Assembly (NCBI RefSeq): GCF_019891545.1
Contig: NZ_JAHDIU010000001.1
Coordinates: 372,001 to 436,000, forward strand
DNA: 64,000 nucleotides
DNA from: Flavobacterium coralii
GTDB taxonomy: Bacteria; Bacteroidota; Bacteroidia; Flavobacteriales; Flavobacteriaceae
Reading direction: 5' to 3'
Below, piece by piece: positions 37,401-45,820 of the stretch. Below the pieces are notes generated by a model, which was not told the origin of the DNA, did not search any database, and saw nothing but the letters and a program-made list of their open reading frames with translations. Position 1 is the stretch's first letter. Each line of letters begins with the position of its first letter. The translations under genes were made by a program, and so were the position numbers.

Positions 37401-37641
37401 CCTGGCTACAGGTGCCGGTGCCATTGGTAACCGTACTATTGGTGCCTCTGCGCTTGGCGGTATGCTTTTCGGTACCATTTTCGGGGTAATAATAGTGCCG
37501 GGGCTTTACTACATATTCGGCACGCTTGCCGACGGACGCAAACTCATTAAGTATGAAGATGACGGTTCTTTATCTGAAGAGTTTATCCACATGATTGATA
37601 ATTTCCCTAACAATACAGAAAATGATGAAGATACTAAATAG
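34435..37641 (+). CDS. RND efflux inner membrane permease, HAE1 family
   Basis: A 1068-residue proton-driven pump of the AcrB/MexB type with twelve predicted transmembrane helices and two large periplasmic loops. It starts MFSKFIHRPVFAIVISI. The first transmembrane block has the GIVVDDAIVVVEAVHA segment with the two Asp residues of the proton relay, and the second block has LVGLLGKNAVLIVEFA. This points to hydrophobic or amphiphilic drug export rather than metal export. Substrates are unknown. Confidence 0.93.
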   Translation: MFSKFIHRPVFAIVISIMIVFVGSLAIKQLPISQFPQIAPTTVNIFIAYPGASADVLVKSTLITLENSINGVEGMRYMATDATSAGEATLRIIFEPGTDPNQAVVRVKTRVDQVMPLLPELVQREGVVITPIQPSMLMYVNLYGTGKNMDEKFLYNYANVKMIPEINRIKGVARTQILGSRTYAMRVWLNPDRMRAYNISVEEVMDALAEQSIIGRPGRIGQSSGIEAQSLEYVLTYKGRFNEPEEYNNIVIRANANGESIHLKDIATVELGSEFFDIYSNLDGHPSAAIVLKQNYGSNASDVIAEVKAKLEEMKESFPPGIDYKISYDVSQFLDASIEQVIDTLRDAFILVALVVFIFLGDWRSTLIPILAVPVSLVGAFFVIQFFGLSINLVTLFALVLAIGIVVDDAIVVVEAVHAKFDEFPNISPYMAVRKVLGEISGAIIAITAVMVSVFLPISFMSGPVGTFYRQFSITMASSIVISAIIALTLTPVLCAMLLKNHHGHPKKGNLFTKAMDKFNSGFEKLTGKYVGVLRRIVNRRWLTFGILLAFCVGIYFENEVLPAGFIPSEDQGTIYAIIQTPPGATLERTNKVSQQLQKICEKVDGVESVSSLAGYEIMTEGRGSNAGTCLINLKPWHDRDHTVTEIMEELEHKTKGLGAVIEFFEPPAIPGFGSSGGFSMRLLDKNGTSDYQDFDRIQKKFLDDLGKRKEVTGLFSFFAANYPQYELVMDNDLAMQKGVSIGKAMDNLNIMIGSTYEQGFIKFDRFFKVYVQSDPKYRRLPSDILNMFVKNEEGEMVPYSAFMKLKKTQGPNEITRYNMYNSAAIQGLPAKGYTTADAIAAIREVAKESLPKGYDIAWEGLSYDEAGRGNESLYIFLIVLAFVYFVLAAQYESFIIPLAVVFSLPVGVFGSFMLLKMMGLQNDIYAQIGLIMLVGLLGKNAVLIVEFAVLKHKEGSTILEAAIEGAKVRFRPILMTSFAFIAGLIPLILATGAGAIGNRTIGASALGGMLFGTIFGVIIVPGLYYIFGTLADGRKLIKYEDDGSLSEEFIHMIDNFPNNTENDEDTK

Positions 37642-39067
37642 CCGTAAATTAATAATAGCCATAACAGCCTGTACTGTTATCACTTTTACAGGCTGTAAAC
37701 TGCCCTCTGTAGCGCAACGAGCAGAAAATAAAGAAGTACCTGCTGCCTATGCGGGTACTACTGCCGATACCCTTAATTCCGCAAAGCTGAAGTGGAAGGA
37801 GTATTTTACCGACCCAAACCTTGTTGCCCTGATTGAGGAAGCCCTTAAAAATAACCAAGAACTTAATATTACCCTTCAGGAAATAGAAATTTCCCGTAAC
37901 GAAGTAAGAGCCCGTAAAGGGGAGTACCTGCCATTTGCAGGGATACGTGCCGGGGCAGGGGTAGATAAGGTTGCCCGTTATACTAATATAGGTGCAATGG
38001 AGGCGACTACCGATATCAGGCCCGGCGTGGAAATGCCGGAGCCGTTACAGGATTATTCGCTTGGTTTATATGCCAACTGGGAGGTAGATATCTGGAAAAA
38101 ACTGCGCAACGCTAAAAAAGCTGCTCTTAGCCGCTATCTTTCATCTGTAGAAGGCAGAAACTTTATGGTGACTAATATCATAGCTGAAATTGCCAATTCC
38201 TATTATGAACTGCTAGCATTAGATAACCAGCTTGCAATTGTTCAGCAGAATATAGGCATACAGGCGAATGCCTATGAGATTGTTAAACTACAAAAAGAAG
38301 CAGCGCGTGTTAATGAACTGGCTGTTAAGCGTTTTGAAGCTCAGGTACTCAATACAAAAAGCCTTGAATTTACCATACAGCAGCAGATAACGGAAACTGA
38401 GAACAGGATCAATTTTCTTACAGGTCGTTTCCCTCAGCATGTAGAAAGAAGCGCGGTATTGATTACAGATATAGTGCCGCAAACGGTTCAGGCGGGCATC
38501 CCGGCACAACTGCTGGAAAACAGGCCCGATATCAGGCAGGCCGAAATGGACCTTGCAGCGGCAAAGCTTGATGTTAAGGTCGCCAGGGCAAGGTTTTACC
38601 CATCGCTTGGCATATCGGGCGGGGTAGGTTTCGGGGCATTCGACCCAAGCTTCCTGTTCAGGTCTCCTGAGTCGTTGCTTTACTCTCTCGCGGGAGATAT
38701 AGCCGCACCTTTAATAAACAGGAATTCTATTAAAGCTGCATACAGCACTGCCGGCGCAAAACAAATGCAGGCGGTTTATAATTACGAACGTACATTGCTT
38801 AATGCATACATAGAGGTTACCAATCAACTGGCTATGATTAGCAATATGCAGAAAGCCTATAACCTTAAATCGCAACAGGTAGATGCGCTAAACCAGTCAA
38901 TAGATATATCAAACAATTTGTTTCGCTCGGCAAGGGCCGATTATATGGAGGTACTTATGACGCAGCGTGATGCGCTGGAAAGTAAATTCGACCTGATAGA
39001 AGCCAAGCTGAAACAAATGAATGCAAGTGTAAATATTTACCGTGCCCTGGGCGGCGGATGGAATTAA
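37622..39067 (+). CDS. TolC-family outer membrane efflux lipoprotein
   Basis: A 481-residue NodT/OprM-type outer membrane channel. The lipoprotein signal is TACTVITFTGC. Two related helical repeats follow (one with WEVDIWKKLRNAKKAAL, one with LLENRPDIRQAEMDLAAAKLDVKVARARFYPSL), with a final FDLIEAKLKQ helix. The start codon lies inside the permease gene, about 20 bases before its stop, giving translational coupling. Two adjacent ATGs (37622 and 37625) are possible. Confidence 0.9.
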   Translation: MMKILNSRKLIIAITACTVITFTGCKLPSVAQRAENKEVPAAYAGTTADTLNSAKLKWKEYFTDPNLVALIEEALKNNQELNITLQEIEISRNEVRARKGEYLPFAGIRAGAGVDKVARYTNIGAMEATTDIRPGVEMPEPLQDYSLGLYANWEVDIWKKLRNAKKAALSRYLSSVEGRNFMVTNIIAEIANSYYELLALDNQLAIVQQNIGIQANAYEIVKLQKEAARVNELAVKRFEAQVLNTKSLEFTIQQQITETENRINFLTGRFPQHVERSAVLITDIVPQTVQAGIPAQLLENRPDIRQAEMDLAAAKLDVKVARARFYPSLGISGGVGFGAFDPSFLFRSPESLLYSLAGDIAAPLINRNSIKAAYSTAGAKQMQAVYNYERTLLNAYIEVTNQLAMISNMQKAYNLKSQQVDALNQSIDISNNLFRSARADYMEVLMTQRDALESKFDLIEAKLKQMNASVNIYRALGGGWN

Positions 39068-39101
39068 TATTGTTTTGTTAAGTTTGGATTGATTTTGTGT
39101 T

Positions 39102-39133
39102 GCCCCTGCACCGCTGTTGCAGGGGCTTTTTTA
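39102..39133 (+). terminator. Terminator of the RND efflux operon
   Basis: GCCCCTGCA pairs with TGCAGGGGC around a 7-base loop, followed by a run of T residues, 35 bases after the channel gene stop. Confidence 0.85.
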
Positions 39134-39260
39134 TTGCAGGTGTTTGCATAATTTCCGCTTAGTGTTACATCATTTTGCAGTTAAGAAAATCTTTGTAAAG
39201 CTTTAACTGTAAAAGGGATATGGTAAGGGTAACTTTACTGTAAACCAAAAGATAGAAATT

Positions 39261-40412
39261 ATGCTGGCAATGAATTACAGAGGGCCTTTTCGCGTGCGGG
39301 CCGATAAAAATATGCCGATGCCGGAGATAGAACATCCGGAAGATGCTATTGTGCGCGTGTTACGTTCGTGTATTTGCGGTTCTGACCTGCACCTGTACCA
39401 CGGCCTTGTACCCGACACAAGGGTAGGCAGTACCTTTGGGCATGAGTTCATTGGTGAAGTGGTAGAGGTAGGCTCATCTGTGCAAAAGCTTAAAGTGGGC
39501 GACAGGGTTATGGTGCCATTTAATATTGCCTGTGGCAAATGTGCTTTTTGCAGGCAGGAGCTTTATGGCAACTGCCATGAAAGTAACCCTGAAGCGACTG
39601 CGGCGGGAGGTATTTTCGGCTACTCACATACCGCGGGAGGCTACCACGGCGGACAGGCAGAGTATGTAAGGGTGCCCTATGCAGATGTTAGCCCTACTGT
39701 TATACCTGACTGGATGGATCCGGACGATGCGGTACTGCTTACCGATGTGGTGCCAACAGGTTACCAGGCAGCCGAAATGGGCGGCATACAGACAGGTGAT
39801 ACGGTTGTAGTTTTTGGCGCAGGGCCCATAGGTATTATGGCCGCAAAATGTGCATGGCTGTTTGGGGCAGGACGTGTAATACTGATAGATCAGCTTGATT
39901 ACAGGCTTGAGTTTGCTGAAAAATTTGCACAGTGCGAAGTATATAATTTCAATTTTATTGGAGACCCTGTTGTATTTATCAAAACACAAACGGATTCTCT
40001 TGGGGCAGATGTTTGTATAGATGCAGTAGGATGCGAAGCCGCAGGCAGCCTTGCCAACACCTTATTAGGGCGTAAGCTGCTATTACAGGGAGGTTCTACC
40101 ACTGCGCTGCACTGGGCTATTAATTCCGTTAAAAAAGGTGGGATAGTGTCTATAGTGGGCGTTTACGGCCCAACAGACGCACTGGTGCCTATCGGTAATG
40201 TGCTTAATAAGGGTATAACCATCCGTGCCAACCAGGCCTCAGTTAAGCGTACTTTACCACGGCTGATAGAGCATGTTAAGAATGGTGTATTAAACCCAAA
40301 GGAAATGATAACACACCGTGTGCCGCTGGAAGAAGTGGCAGAAGCCTACCATATATTTTCTGCCAAAAGGGATAACTGCATTAAGCCGGTGCTGATACCG
40401 CCTTCGGCATAA
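39261..40412 (+). CDS. Zinc-dependent alcohol dehydrogenase, formaldehyde-dehydrogenase-like
   Basis: A 383-residue medium-chain dehydrogenase. Catalytic zinc ligands sit in SCICGSDLHLYHG and FGHEFIGEV; structural zinc cysteines in CGKCAFCRQELYGNC. The nucleotide fold has FGAGPIGIMAAKCAWLFGAG followed by an Asp (ILIDQ), which suggests NAD. An extended loop (about 100-125) is typical of the glutathione-independent formaldehyde dehydrogenase branch. It is cytoplasmic and is followed after 25 bases by a gene of unknown function, likely in the same transcript. Confidence 0.87.
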   Translation: MLAMNYRGPFRVRADKNMPMPEIEHPEDAIVRVLRSCICGSDLHLYHGLVPDTRVGSTFGHEFIGEVVEVGSSVQKLKVGDRVMVPFNIACGKCAFCRQELYGNCHESNPEATAAGGIFGYSHTAGGYHGGQAEYVRVPYADVSPTVIPDWMDPDDAVLLTDVVPTGYQAAEMGGIQTGDTVVVFGAGPIGIMAAKCAWLFGAGRVILIDQLDYRLEFAEKFAQCEVYNFNFIGDPVVFIKTQTDSLGADVCIDAVGCEAAGSLANTLLGRKLLLQGGSTTALHWAINSVKKGGIVSIVGVYGPTDALVPIGNVLNKGITIRANQASVKRTLPRLIEHVKNGVLNPKEMITHRVPLEEVAEAYHIFSAKRDNCIKPVLIPPSA

Positions 40413-40437
40413 ATTACTAACGCTTAAAAACTAAGTT

Positions 40438-40974
40438 ATGACAGACAAAACAAAACCATCAGATTTTAAAAATATTAGGGGAGCTGACTATAGCCACATC
40501 AAGGGATGGGGGATAGATGCCGACCCTAAAAACGACCCGACTTACCCTATAAAAAAACGTACGGATGAGGAGATATTGGGCTACACCTGGCAACGCCCTG
40601 CGCAACAGCCTGAAACCGTTGAAATACTAAAATCGGTAGAGCGGCCTAATATTACTGCTGTTTTTGGTACTGCGGCACCTCCGTCGGGCCTTAGCGGTAT
40701 GATAAGGAGAATGGCCTATAAATACAGCGAATCGGATTTAAGGCGATGGATGCCGCTTATTTTAGCGGATCGTGTTAATATGGTGGAAGGTCTTATAGAA
40801 GACGCCGGTAAAGGGTACCTTCCAAACGTTTTTGCCGAGCGTGGCTGGAATGCCGAATTAAAATATAATAAAAAGGATTTTGTAATTAAAGTTGCAGCGG
40901 GTGCCGCGCTTACTGCGGCGGTTACAGCATTTTTAATATACAGGAGCAGGAGCAAAAAAGCTGCCGCACAATAA
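40438..40974 (+). CDS. Hypothetical protein with a C-terminal membrane anchor
   Basis: A 178-residue protein. The N-terminal 60 residues are polar (YSHIKGWGIDADPKNDPTYP), a middle helical part includes SGMIRRMAYKYSESDLRRWM, and the end has one hydrophobic helix (VAAGAALTAAVTAFLIYRS) with a basic tail. There is no signal peptide, so it is probably a tail-anchored inner membrane protein. I do not recognise the family. Pairing with the alcohol dehydrogenase suggests a stress role, which is inference only. Confidence 0.7.
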   Translation: MTDKTKPSDFKNIRGADYSHIKGWGIDADPKNDPTYPIKKRTDEEILGYTWQRPAQQPETVEILKSVERPNITAVFGTAAPPSGLSGMIRRMAYKYSESDLRRWMPLILADRVNMVEGLIEDAGKGYLPNVFAERGWNAELKYNKKDFVIKVAAGAALTAAVTAFLIYRSRSKKAAAQ

Positions 40975-40999
40975 TATAGTTCCCGGTTTTTTAGCCAAG

Positions 41000-41030
41000 G
41001 CAGCCTGATTGTACGGGCTGCTTTTTTTTT
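41000..41030 (+). terminator. Terminator after the dehydrogenase/membrane protein pair
   Basis: GCAGCC and GGCTGC form a short stem, followed by nine T residues. The T run reaches the last bases of the convergent YdeI-like gene. Confidence 0.75.
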
Positions 41031-41664
41031 ATGGCTGCCTGTACTGGTTAGCCCGCTTGTTTTCGGCTGCCATAGATACGGTTTCCTCAATTCTTTTCTG
41101 GCGGGTTTCAGGTTTTTTGGCATTTAATATCCATTCAAGAATTCCGCGTTTGACAGATCGCGGAAAGCTTTCCCAGTTTTTTAGTGCAGCTTTATTTTTA
41201 TCCAGTAATTCCTGCATGTCGGTTGGCACAACAAGGTTTTCAACATCATCAAGGGCATTCCAGGTTCCGTTTTCTTTGGCAATCTCAACCATTTTAAGCC
41301 CTGCTTCCGCCATGCGTCCTTCAGCAGAAAGCTTTTCTATTTTTTCCTTGTTAATCCTGCTCCAGTTGCTTTTGGGATTTCGTTTAGCAAAAGACTGGTA
41401 ATAACTGTTCTCATCATTCTTATTGCCTTTGCTGTCTATCCAGCCAAAGCACAACGCCTCATCTACAGCCTCGGGGTAATAAATGCTGGGTGTACCGCTT
41501 TCTTTTTTATAGATTTTCAGCCAGACCGACTTTTCTTTTTCATGATTTGCCTGTAGCCATTCACGCCATGCTTCACGGGTAGGGGCATAAAATATTTTTA
41601 CGCCATCTTTCAGTTGTTCATCATCGTGCCCTACATTTTTGTTATTAGCTTTTTTAGTTGTCAT
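41029..41664 (-). CDS. YdeI/OmpD-associated family protein
   Basis: A 211-residue cytoplasmic protein with the family pattern: REAWREWLQANHEKEKSVWL, YPEAVDEALCFGWIDSKGN, YYQSFAKRNPKSNWSRINKE and a C-terminal segment of aromatic and charged residues ending KKPETRQKRIEET. The family has been linked to antimicrobial peptide tolerance in some species and to a DUF1801-like fold; its biochemical role is unknown. Confidence 0.85.
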   Translation of the reverse strand: MTTKKANNKNVGHDDEQLKDGVKIFYAPTREAWREWLQANHEKEKSVWLKIYKKESGTPSIYYPEAVDEALCFGWIDSKGNKNDENSYYQSFAKRNPKSNWSRINKEKIEKLSAEGRMAEAGLKMVEIAKENGTWNALDDVENLVVPTDMQELLDKNKAALKNWESFPRSVKRGILEWILNAKKPETRQKRIEETVSMAAENKRANQYRQP

Positions 41665-41726
41665 AGCCTGATAGTTTGTTGTTTATCAGTAATAAAAGTA
41701 AAAATTATTTTGATAAATGTATGTCT

Positions 41727-43109
41727 TCAGGATGCATACAAGAGGCTTACTCTCGTGCCAACGCCTTCATGGCTGGTGATTTTTATTTCTATCGCTAATA
41801 TTTCGCAAAGCCTTTTCACGATAGAGAGTCCTATGCCCGTACCTTTAACTTCTTTGTGCGCCTCTGATTTTGAGCGATAGAACGGGTTAAATATTTTTTC
41901 AAAATCCTTTTCGGGTATTCCGGTACCGTTGTCTTCTATAATAATTTCAGTTGCGCCCGCCTGTTGTGCTGCGGTAATTTTTATAGTGGTATTATCCTGC
42001 GAGTACTTTATGGCATTTCCTATAAGATTATCTAATATGGTGGAGAACAAGTATTCATCGGTATCAATATAAATATCATCATCAGCATTATATAGTATAT
42101 GCAATGTTTTTTGCTTTATGTCAGCCGAGTGCCTTGCTGCAGCATCATATAGCAGCGGATTTATATTTACAGGTGCTTTCTTTACAAGCTGTTTCTGGCT
42201 TTCAAACCTTGCCAGCAACAGGAGCTGGTCTACAATGGCGTTAATGCGGTTTACTTCGGTAATACAAAAGCCTATTTTTTCTTCATACTCTTCACGGCTC
42301 CTGGGTTTGCGAACCAGCACCTCAAGCGTACCTTTAACTACAGCGAGAGGCGTACGCAGTTCGTGCGAGGCATCAGATGTGAATTGCTTTTCACGCACAA
42401 CGGCTTTTTCAATCCTGTCGAGCAATGCATTTATGGTTTCAGACAGCGTATAAAGCTCATCTTTATTATCGGGCAGTATAATGCGGCTGCCTAAGTTCTC
42501 GCGAGATATTTTGCCCGCTGTGTCAATAATATCTTTTACAGGGCGCAGGCTTCTTCCTGCCAGCAGGCGGGCTACCGAGAAAAGCACGAGTAAAATAGCG
42601 GGGTAGGTAATCATCAATATATTCCTTAAGTTTTGAAGTAGCTGAACTGCATCTTTCATGGGTGTGGCAACAATGATGTAGCCAACTTTTTTATTGTCAT
42701 ATAATACAGGCATCTGGTATTGCCTGATTGCTGCCCCGTTGAGGCTGCTGTTAAAATAAAGTTCCTTTTTATCTTGTTGTTCCTGAAAGCTCAGGTTTGC
42801 TTTTTTAAGGTTCGGCGATTTAATAAATGTATTGCCTGATGTATCTGCAAACTGTATAAATACAGGATTAATATCGAGTGTGTTATGTTCCTTTTCCTGC
42901 CATTCTTCCTCAGCAATACTAAATCCGTCACTTTGAACCGTGATCTCGAGGACAAGATTATCAGCTTCGGTATTAAGGTCATTATCAAGATCGCTGTAAA
43001 CACCTGTCCTTACGGTTAAATATATTACCACAAATACAATAAACACCAGTAACGCTGTACTGATGCTGAAGTATAATGCTATGCGGTTTTTAAAGGAAAC
43101 CCGGTTCAT
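41727..43109 (-). CDS. Two-component sensor histidine kinase
   Basis: A 460-residue membrane kinase. Two transmembrane helices (about 12-34 and 160-180) flank a periplasmic sensor domain. A HAMP domain (about 180-235), HisKA with DASHELRTPLAVVKG (phospho-His near 250) and an HATPase with NLIGNAIKYS, DNGTGIP and GTGIGLSIVK follow. It is separated from its response regulator by 1 base, so the two form one operon. The stimulus is unknown; the adjacent sulfur transport genes are a possible but unproven target. Confidence 0.88.
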   Translation of the reverse strand: MNRVSFKNRIALYFSISTALLVFIVFVVIYLTVRTGVYSDLDNDLNTEADNLVLEITVQSDGFSIAEEEWQEKEHNTLDINPVFIQFADTSGNTFIKSPNLKKANLSFQEQQDKKELYFNSSLNGAAIRQYQMPVLYDNKKVGYIIVATPMKDAVQLLQNLRNILMITYPAILLVLFSVARLLAGRSLRPVKDIIDTAGKISRENLGSRIILPDNKDELYTLSETINALLDRIEKAVVREKQFTSDASHELRTPLAVVKGTLEVLVRKPRSREEYEEKIGFCITEVNRINAIVDQLLLLARFESQKQLVKKAPVNINPLLYDAAARHSADIKQKTLHILYNADDDIYIDTDEYLFSTILDNLIGNAIKYSQDNTTIKITAAQQAGATEIIIEDNGTGIPEKDFEKIFNPFYRSKSEAHKEVKGTGIGLSIVKRLCEILAIEIKITSHEGVGTRVSLLYAS

Positions 43110-43110
43110 G

Positions 43111-43779
43111 TTAATTCTCTATTATATAACCCACACCGCGCACGGTTTTTATCAGTTCGTCATCTTTTGTTAAGCCCATTTTTTTGCGGATTGTATTCAT
43201 AAATACATCAATAACGCTGGTATCATAATCAAAATGTATGTCCCAAACATCATTAATTATATCTTTGCGCGTACAAACCCTGCCACGGTTTTTAATAAGG
43301 TAGTGCAGCAATTCAAATTCACGTTGTGTAAGGTATATTTCAGTTCCGTTTTTTGTTACTTTATGTGCGGAAGGATATATTACAAAATGCCCGAGTTTTA
43401 CTTCTTCTGTAACTGCAGCACTCCGCAACTGGACTTTAATACGCTCCAGCAATTCTTCAAAACTGAAAGGTTTTTTTATATAGTCGTTAGCACCCGCACG
43501 CAGCCCTTCAATAGTTTCCTGCACAGTATCCTTTGCCGTTAAAAATAGTATGGGCATGCCGGCACCGCTCTCTCTTAATTGCCTGCAAACATCTATGCCA
43601 CTTGTGCCGGGCAGCATCCAGTCGAGTAAAATAAGGTCGGGTTTTTCCTGTGCAGCCATTTCCAGCCCTGCATTACCGTTATCGGCAGTTGTAACAGTAT
43701 AACCTTCTTCCTGCAATCCCTGCTGCAGGAAGTTAGTAATACCGTGTTCATCCTCTACAATCAGGATTTTCATATTCAT
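43111..43779 (-). CDS. OmpR-family response regulator
   Basis: A 222-residue regulator. The receiver domain (about 1-120) has the acidic pair near VEDEHG, the phospho-acceptor Asp in LLDWMLPG and the switch Lys in YIKKPFSFEEL. The DNA-binding winged helix (about 130-220) ends DTSVIDVFMNTIRKKMG and VRGVGYIIEN. It partners the kinase immediately downstream. The ATG at 43779 or the one six bases later could be used. Confidence 0.9.
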   Translation of the reverse strand: MNMKILIVEDEHGITNFLQQGLQEEGYTVTTADNGNAGLEMAAQEKPDLILLDWMLPGTSGIDVCRQLRESGAGMPILFLTAKDTVQETIEGLRAGANDYIKKPFSFEELLERIKVQLRSAAVTEEVKLGHFVIYPSAHKVTKNGTEIYLTQREFELLHYLIKNRGRVCTRKDIINDVWDIHFDYDTSVIDVFMNTIRKKMGLTKDDELIKTVRGVGYIIEN

Positions 43780-43851
43780 TTTTATTTCGGAATAAAAGTA
43801 ATAAAACTGCATTTGCTACTATAACCAAAGTATTAAACTAAAGTTGGTTAA

Positions 43852-44661
43852 TTAAACCTTATGATGAACGTTATATAAAAGTTCCTTTATAATAATATAA
43901 ACCCCCATAATAAGAACAAAATAGCCAAAACCTGTTTTAAGTTTTGCGCCTTCAATTTTTTTTGAAGCCGCTATGCCAATAAAAATTCCGGCTACAGATA
44001 CAGCGGTGAAGGGAAGAAGAAACTGCCAGTCCACCGTTCTGCCAAATGCATCGCCTGCAAACCCTGCTAACGACTGTATGGCTATAATGAATAAAGAAGT
44101 GCCAACCGCTTTTTTCATTGGCATTCCTGCCAGGAATATTAATGCGGGGATAATAAGAAAACCGCCGCCTGCACCTACAGCTCCTGCAAGCAGCCCTGTA
44201 CCAATACCACTGATTATCAATTTTCCTTTGGAGAATGTTGCATTACCTGCATTTGCAGGTACAGCGCGTATCATTTTCAGGGCCGCTATTAGCATTATTA
44301 TTGCAAAAAGCAGCATTAATAATAATGCTTTGGTAATGGTATGGCCGGCTATAGTTACTATAACATTGGGTAGTACAGATATTACAAAAGCCCTGACAAT
44401 ATAAGCTGTAATTAGAGAAGGCAGCCCGAATAGCATTACAACGCTGAAATCAACATTTTTGAGAATGGCATTACGAACACCGCCCACAAATGCTGTACTA
44501 CCCACCACAAATAATGAATATCCGGTTGCGGTAACGGAATCAAAACCTAGTATATATACCAGTATAGGCACTGTAAGTATAGAGCCGCCACTACCAACTA
44601 ACCCAAGAGATATGCCAACCAAAAGCGCAAGTATATAACCTGATACGTGTAAAAAATCCAT
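43852..44661 (-). CDS. TauE/SafE-family sulfite or organosulfur exporter
   Basis: A 269-residue membrane protein with about eight hydrophobic helices. It has the family repeats GSGGSILTVPILVYILGF near the start and GAGGGFLIIPALIFLAGMP in the second half. The family moves anions such as sulfite, sulfoacetate or taurine-derived compounds. Together with the Crp regulator and the YeeE pair upstream it forms a sulfur transport cluster that would complement the persulfide-oxidising enzyme at the start of the window. Confidence 0.88.
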   Translation of the reverse strand: MDFLHVSGYILALLVGISLGLVGSGGSILTVPILVYILGFDSVTATGYSLFVVGSTAFVGGVRNAILKNVDFSVVMLFGLPSLITAYIVRAFVISVLPNVIVTIAGHTITKALLLMLLFAIIMLIAALKMIRAVPANAGNATFSKGKLIISGIGTGLLAGAVGAGGGFLIIPALIFLAGMPMKKAVGTSLFIIAIQSLAGFAGDAFGRTVDWQFLLPFTAVSVAGIFIGIAASKKIEGAKLKTGFGYFVLIMGVYIIIKELLYNVHHKV

Positions 44662-44737
44662 GTAGTTTATCTAAGTTTCATATCGGCTAAATTACTATTG
44701 CCTTGAGTTGTTAGCAGTAACAAAAGTTACAGTAATA

Positions 44738-45370
44738 CTATTGTTTAAGCAGTTCTATATTATTGCGGTTTAATTTAATAAGCTTTTCATTTTCAAGTGC
44801 TTTAAGCAGTCTTGACACTACAACGCGCGATGTGTTAAGTTCATAGGCTATTTCCTGGTGGGTATTTACAATTACAGCAGACTTATTGACTTTTGCCTTT
44901 TCTTTCAGGAAGTTCAGCAGCCTTTCGTCCATCTTCATAAAAGCCAGATTATCAATTGCCGACAGCATTTCGCTCAGCCTTTTGTTGTAGCTTGTAAAAA
45001 CGAAATTACGCCAGCTTTTATACCTGCCAAGCCATTCTTCCATTTTGCCTATGGGTATCATTGCCAGTGTACCTTGTGTTTCGGCTATGGCGCGAATTTC
45101 ACTTTTGGTTTGGCCCATGCAGCAGGCCAGTGTCATGGCACATGTATCGCCTTTTTCAAGAAAGTACAGCAGGAGTTCGCCTTCCACTTTATCTTCACGC
45201 AGTATTTTTATGGCTCCGGTTATCAGTAAAGGCATCTGCCTTATGTATTGCCCTATTTCTATAAGGCGGTCACCTTCCTCAAAATCATTTATGTTTGCCA
45301 CAGCCGAGATTTCCTCTATGAGTGCGGGTTCAAATATTCCGGCGTAGGCATCTGTAAGAAGTTCTTCCAT
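44738..45370 (-). CDS. Crp/Fnr-family transcriptional regulator
   Basis: A 210-residue regulator. The N-terminal cyclic-nucleotide-like sensor domain (about 20-130) includes DRLIEIGQYIRQMPLLITGA and an acidic YFLEKGDTCAM stretch. The C-terminal winged helix has NTHQEIAYELNTSRVVVSRL. Two adjacent Cys (LACCMG, about residue 83) could sense thiol or redox state, which is inference. It sits between TauE/SafE and the YeeE pair and probably controls them. Confidence 0.86.
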   Translation of the reverse strand: MEELLTDAYAGIFEPALIEEISAVANINDFEEGDRLIEIGQYIRQMPLLITGAIKILREDKVEGELLLYFLEKGDTCAMTLACCMGQTKSEIRAIAETQGTLAMIPIGKMEEWLGRYKSWRNFVFTSYNKRLSEMLSAIDNLAFMKMDERLLNFLKEKAKVNKSAVIVNTHQEIAYELNTSRVVVSRLLKALENEKLIKLNRNNIELLKQ

Positions 45371-45399
45371 AAATTTATAGCTGCGGGTAAATATACAAA

Positions 45400-45813
45400 T
45401 TAATGAGGCAGATTATTTTTTAGCATTCCGTACGTCCATGTTCCTGCTACAGCACCTGCTATAACTACTATGACCGGCAAAAATCCTGCACCCAGCAGCG
45501 TGAACATCGGCCCGGGGCAGGCTCCTGCAAGCGCCCATCCTAACCCGAACAGTATGCCACCCAGCATATAACGGTAAAAGCCTTTTTCTTTAGGGATAAA
45601 TTCTATCCTGCTGCCGCCAATATGATTAAGCCTTTTATATTTTATTACCTGTACCAATACTATACCTGACGTTAGCGCCGAGCCGATAATGCCAAACATG
45701 TGGAACGACTTGAATTGGAACATCTCATAAATGCGGAACCATGAAGCGGCTTCCGATTTAAACATCACGATACCAAAAAAGATCCCTATAAGCAGGAAAA
45801 GTAAGTTTCTCAT
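45400..45813 (-). CDS. YeeE/YedE half-protein, GACPGP type
   Basis: A 137-residue membrane protein with four hydrophobic helices. It carries the motif GWALAGACPGPMFTLLGAG with a conserved Cys, matching the C-terminal half of full-length YeeE/TsuA thiosulfate transporters. It lies 7 bases downstream of the other half on the same strand. The two probably form a heteromeric thiosulfate or sulfur-compound transporter. Confidence 0.85.
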   Translation of the reverse strand: MRNLLFLLIGIFFGIVMFKSEAASWFRIYEMFQFKSFHMFGIIGSALTSGIVLVQVIKYKRLNHIGGSRIEFIPKEKGFYRYMLGGILFGLGWALAGACPGPMFTLLGAGFLPVIVVIAGAVAGTWTYGMLKNNLPH

Positions 45814-45820
45814 TATTGTT

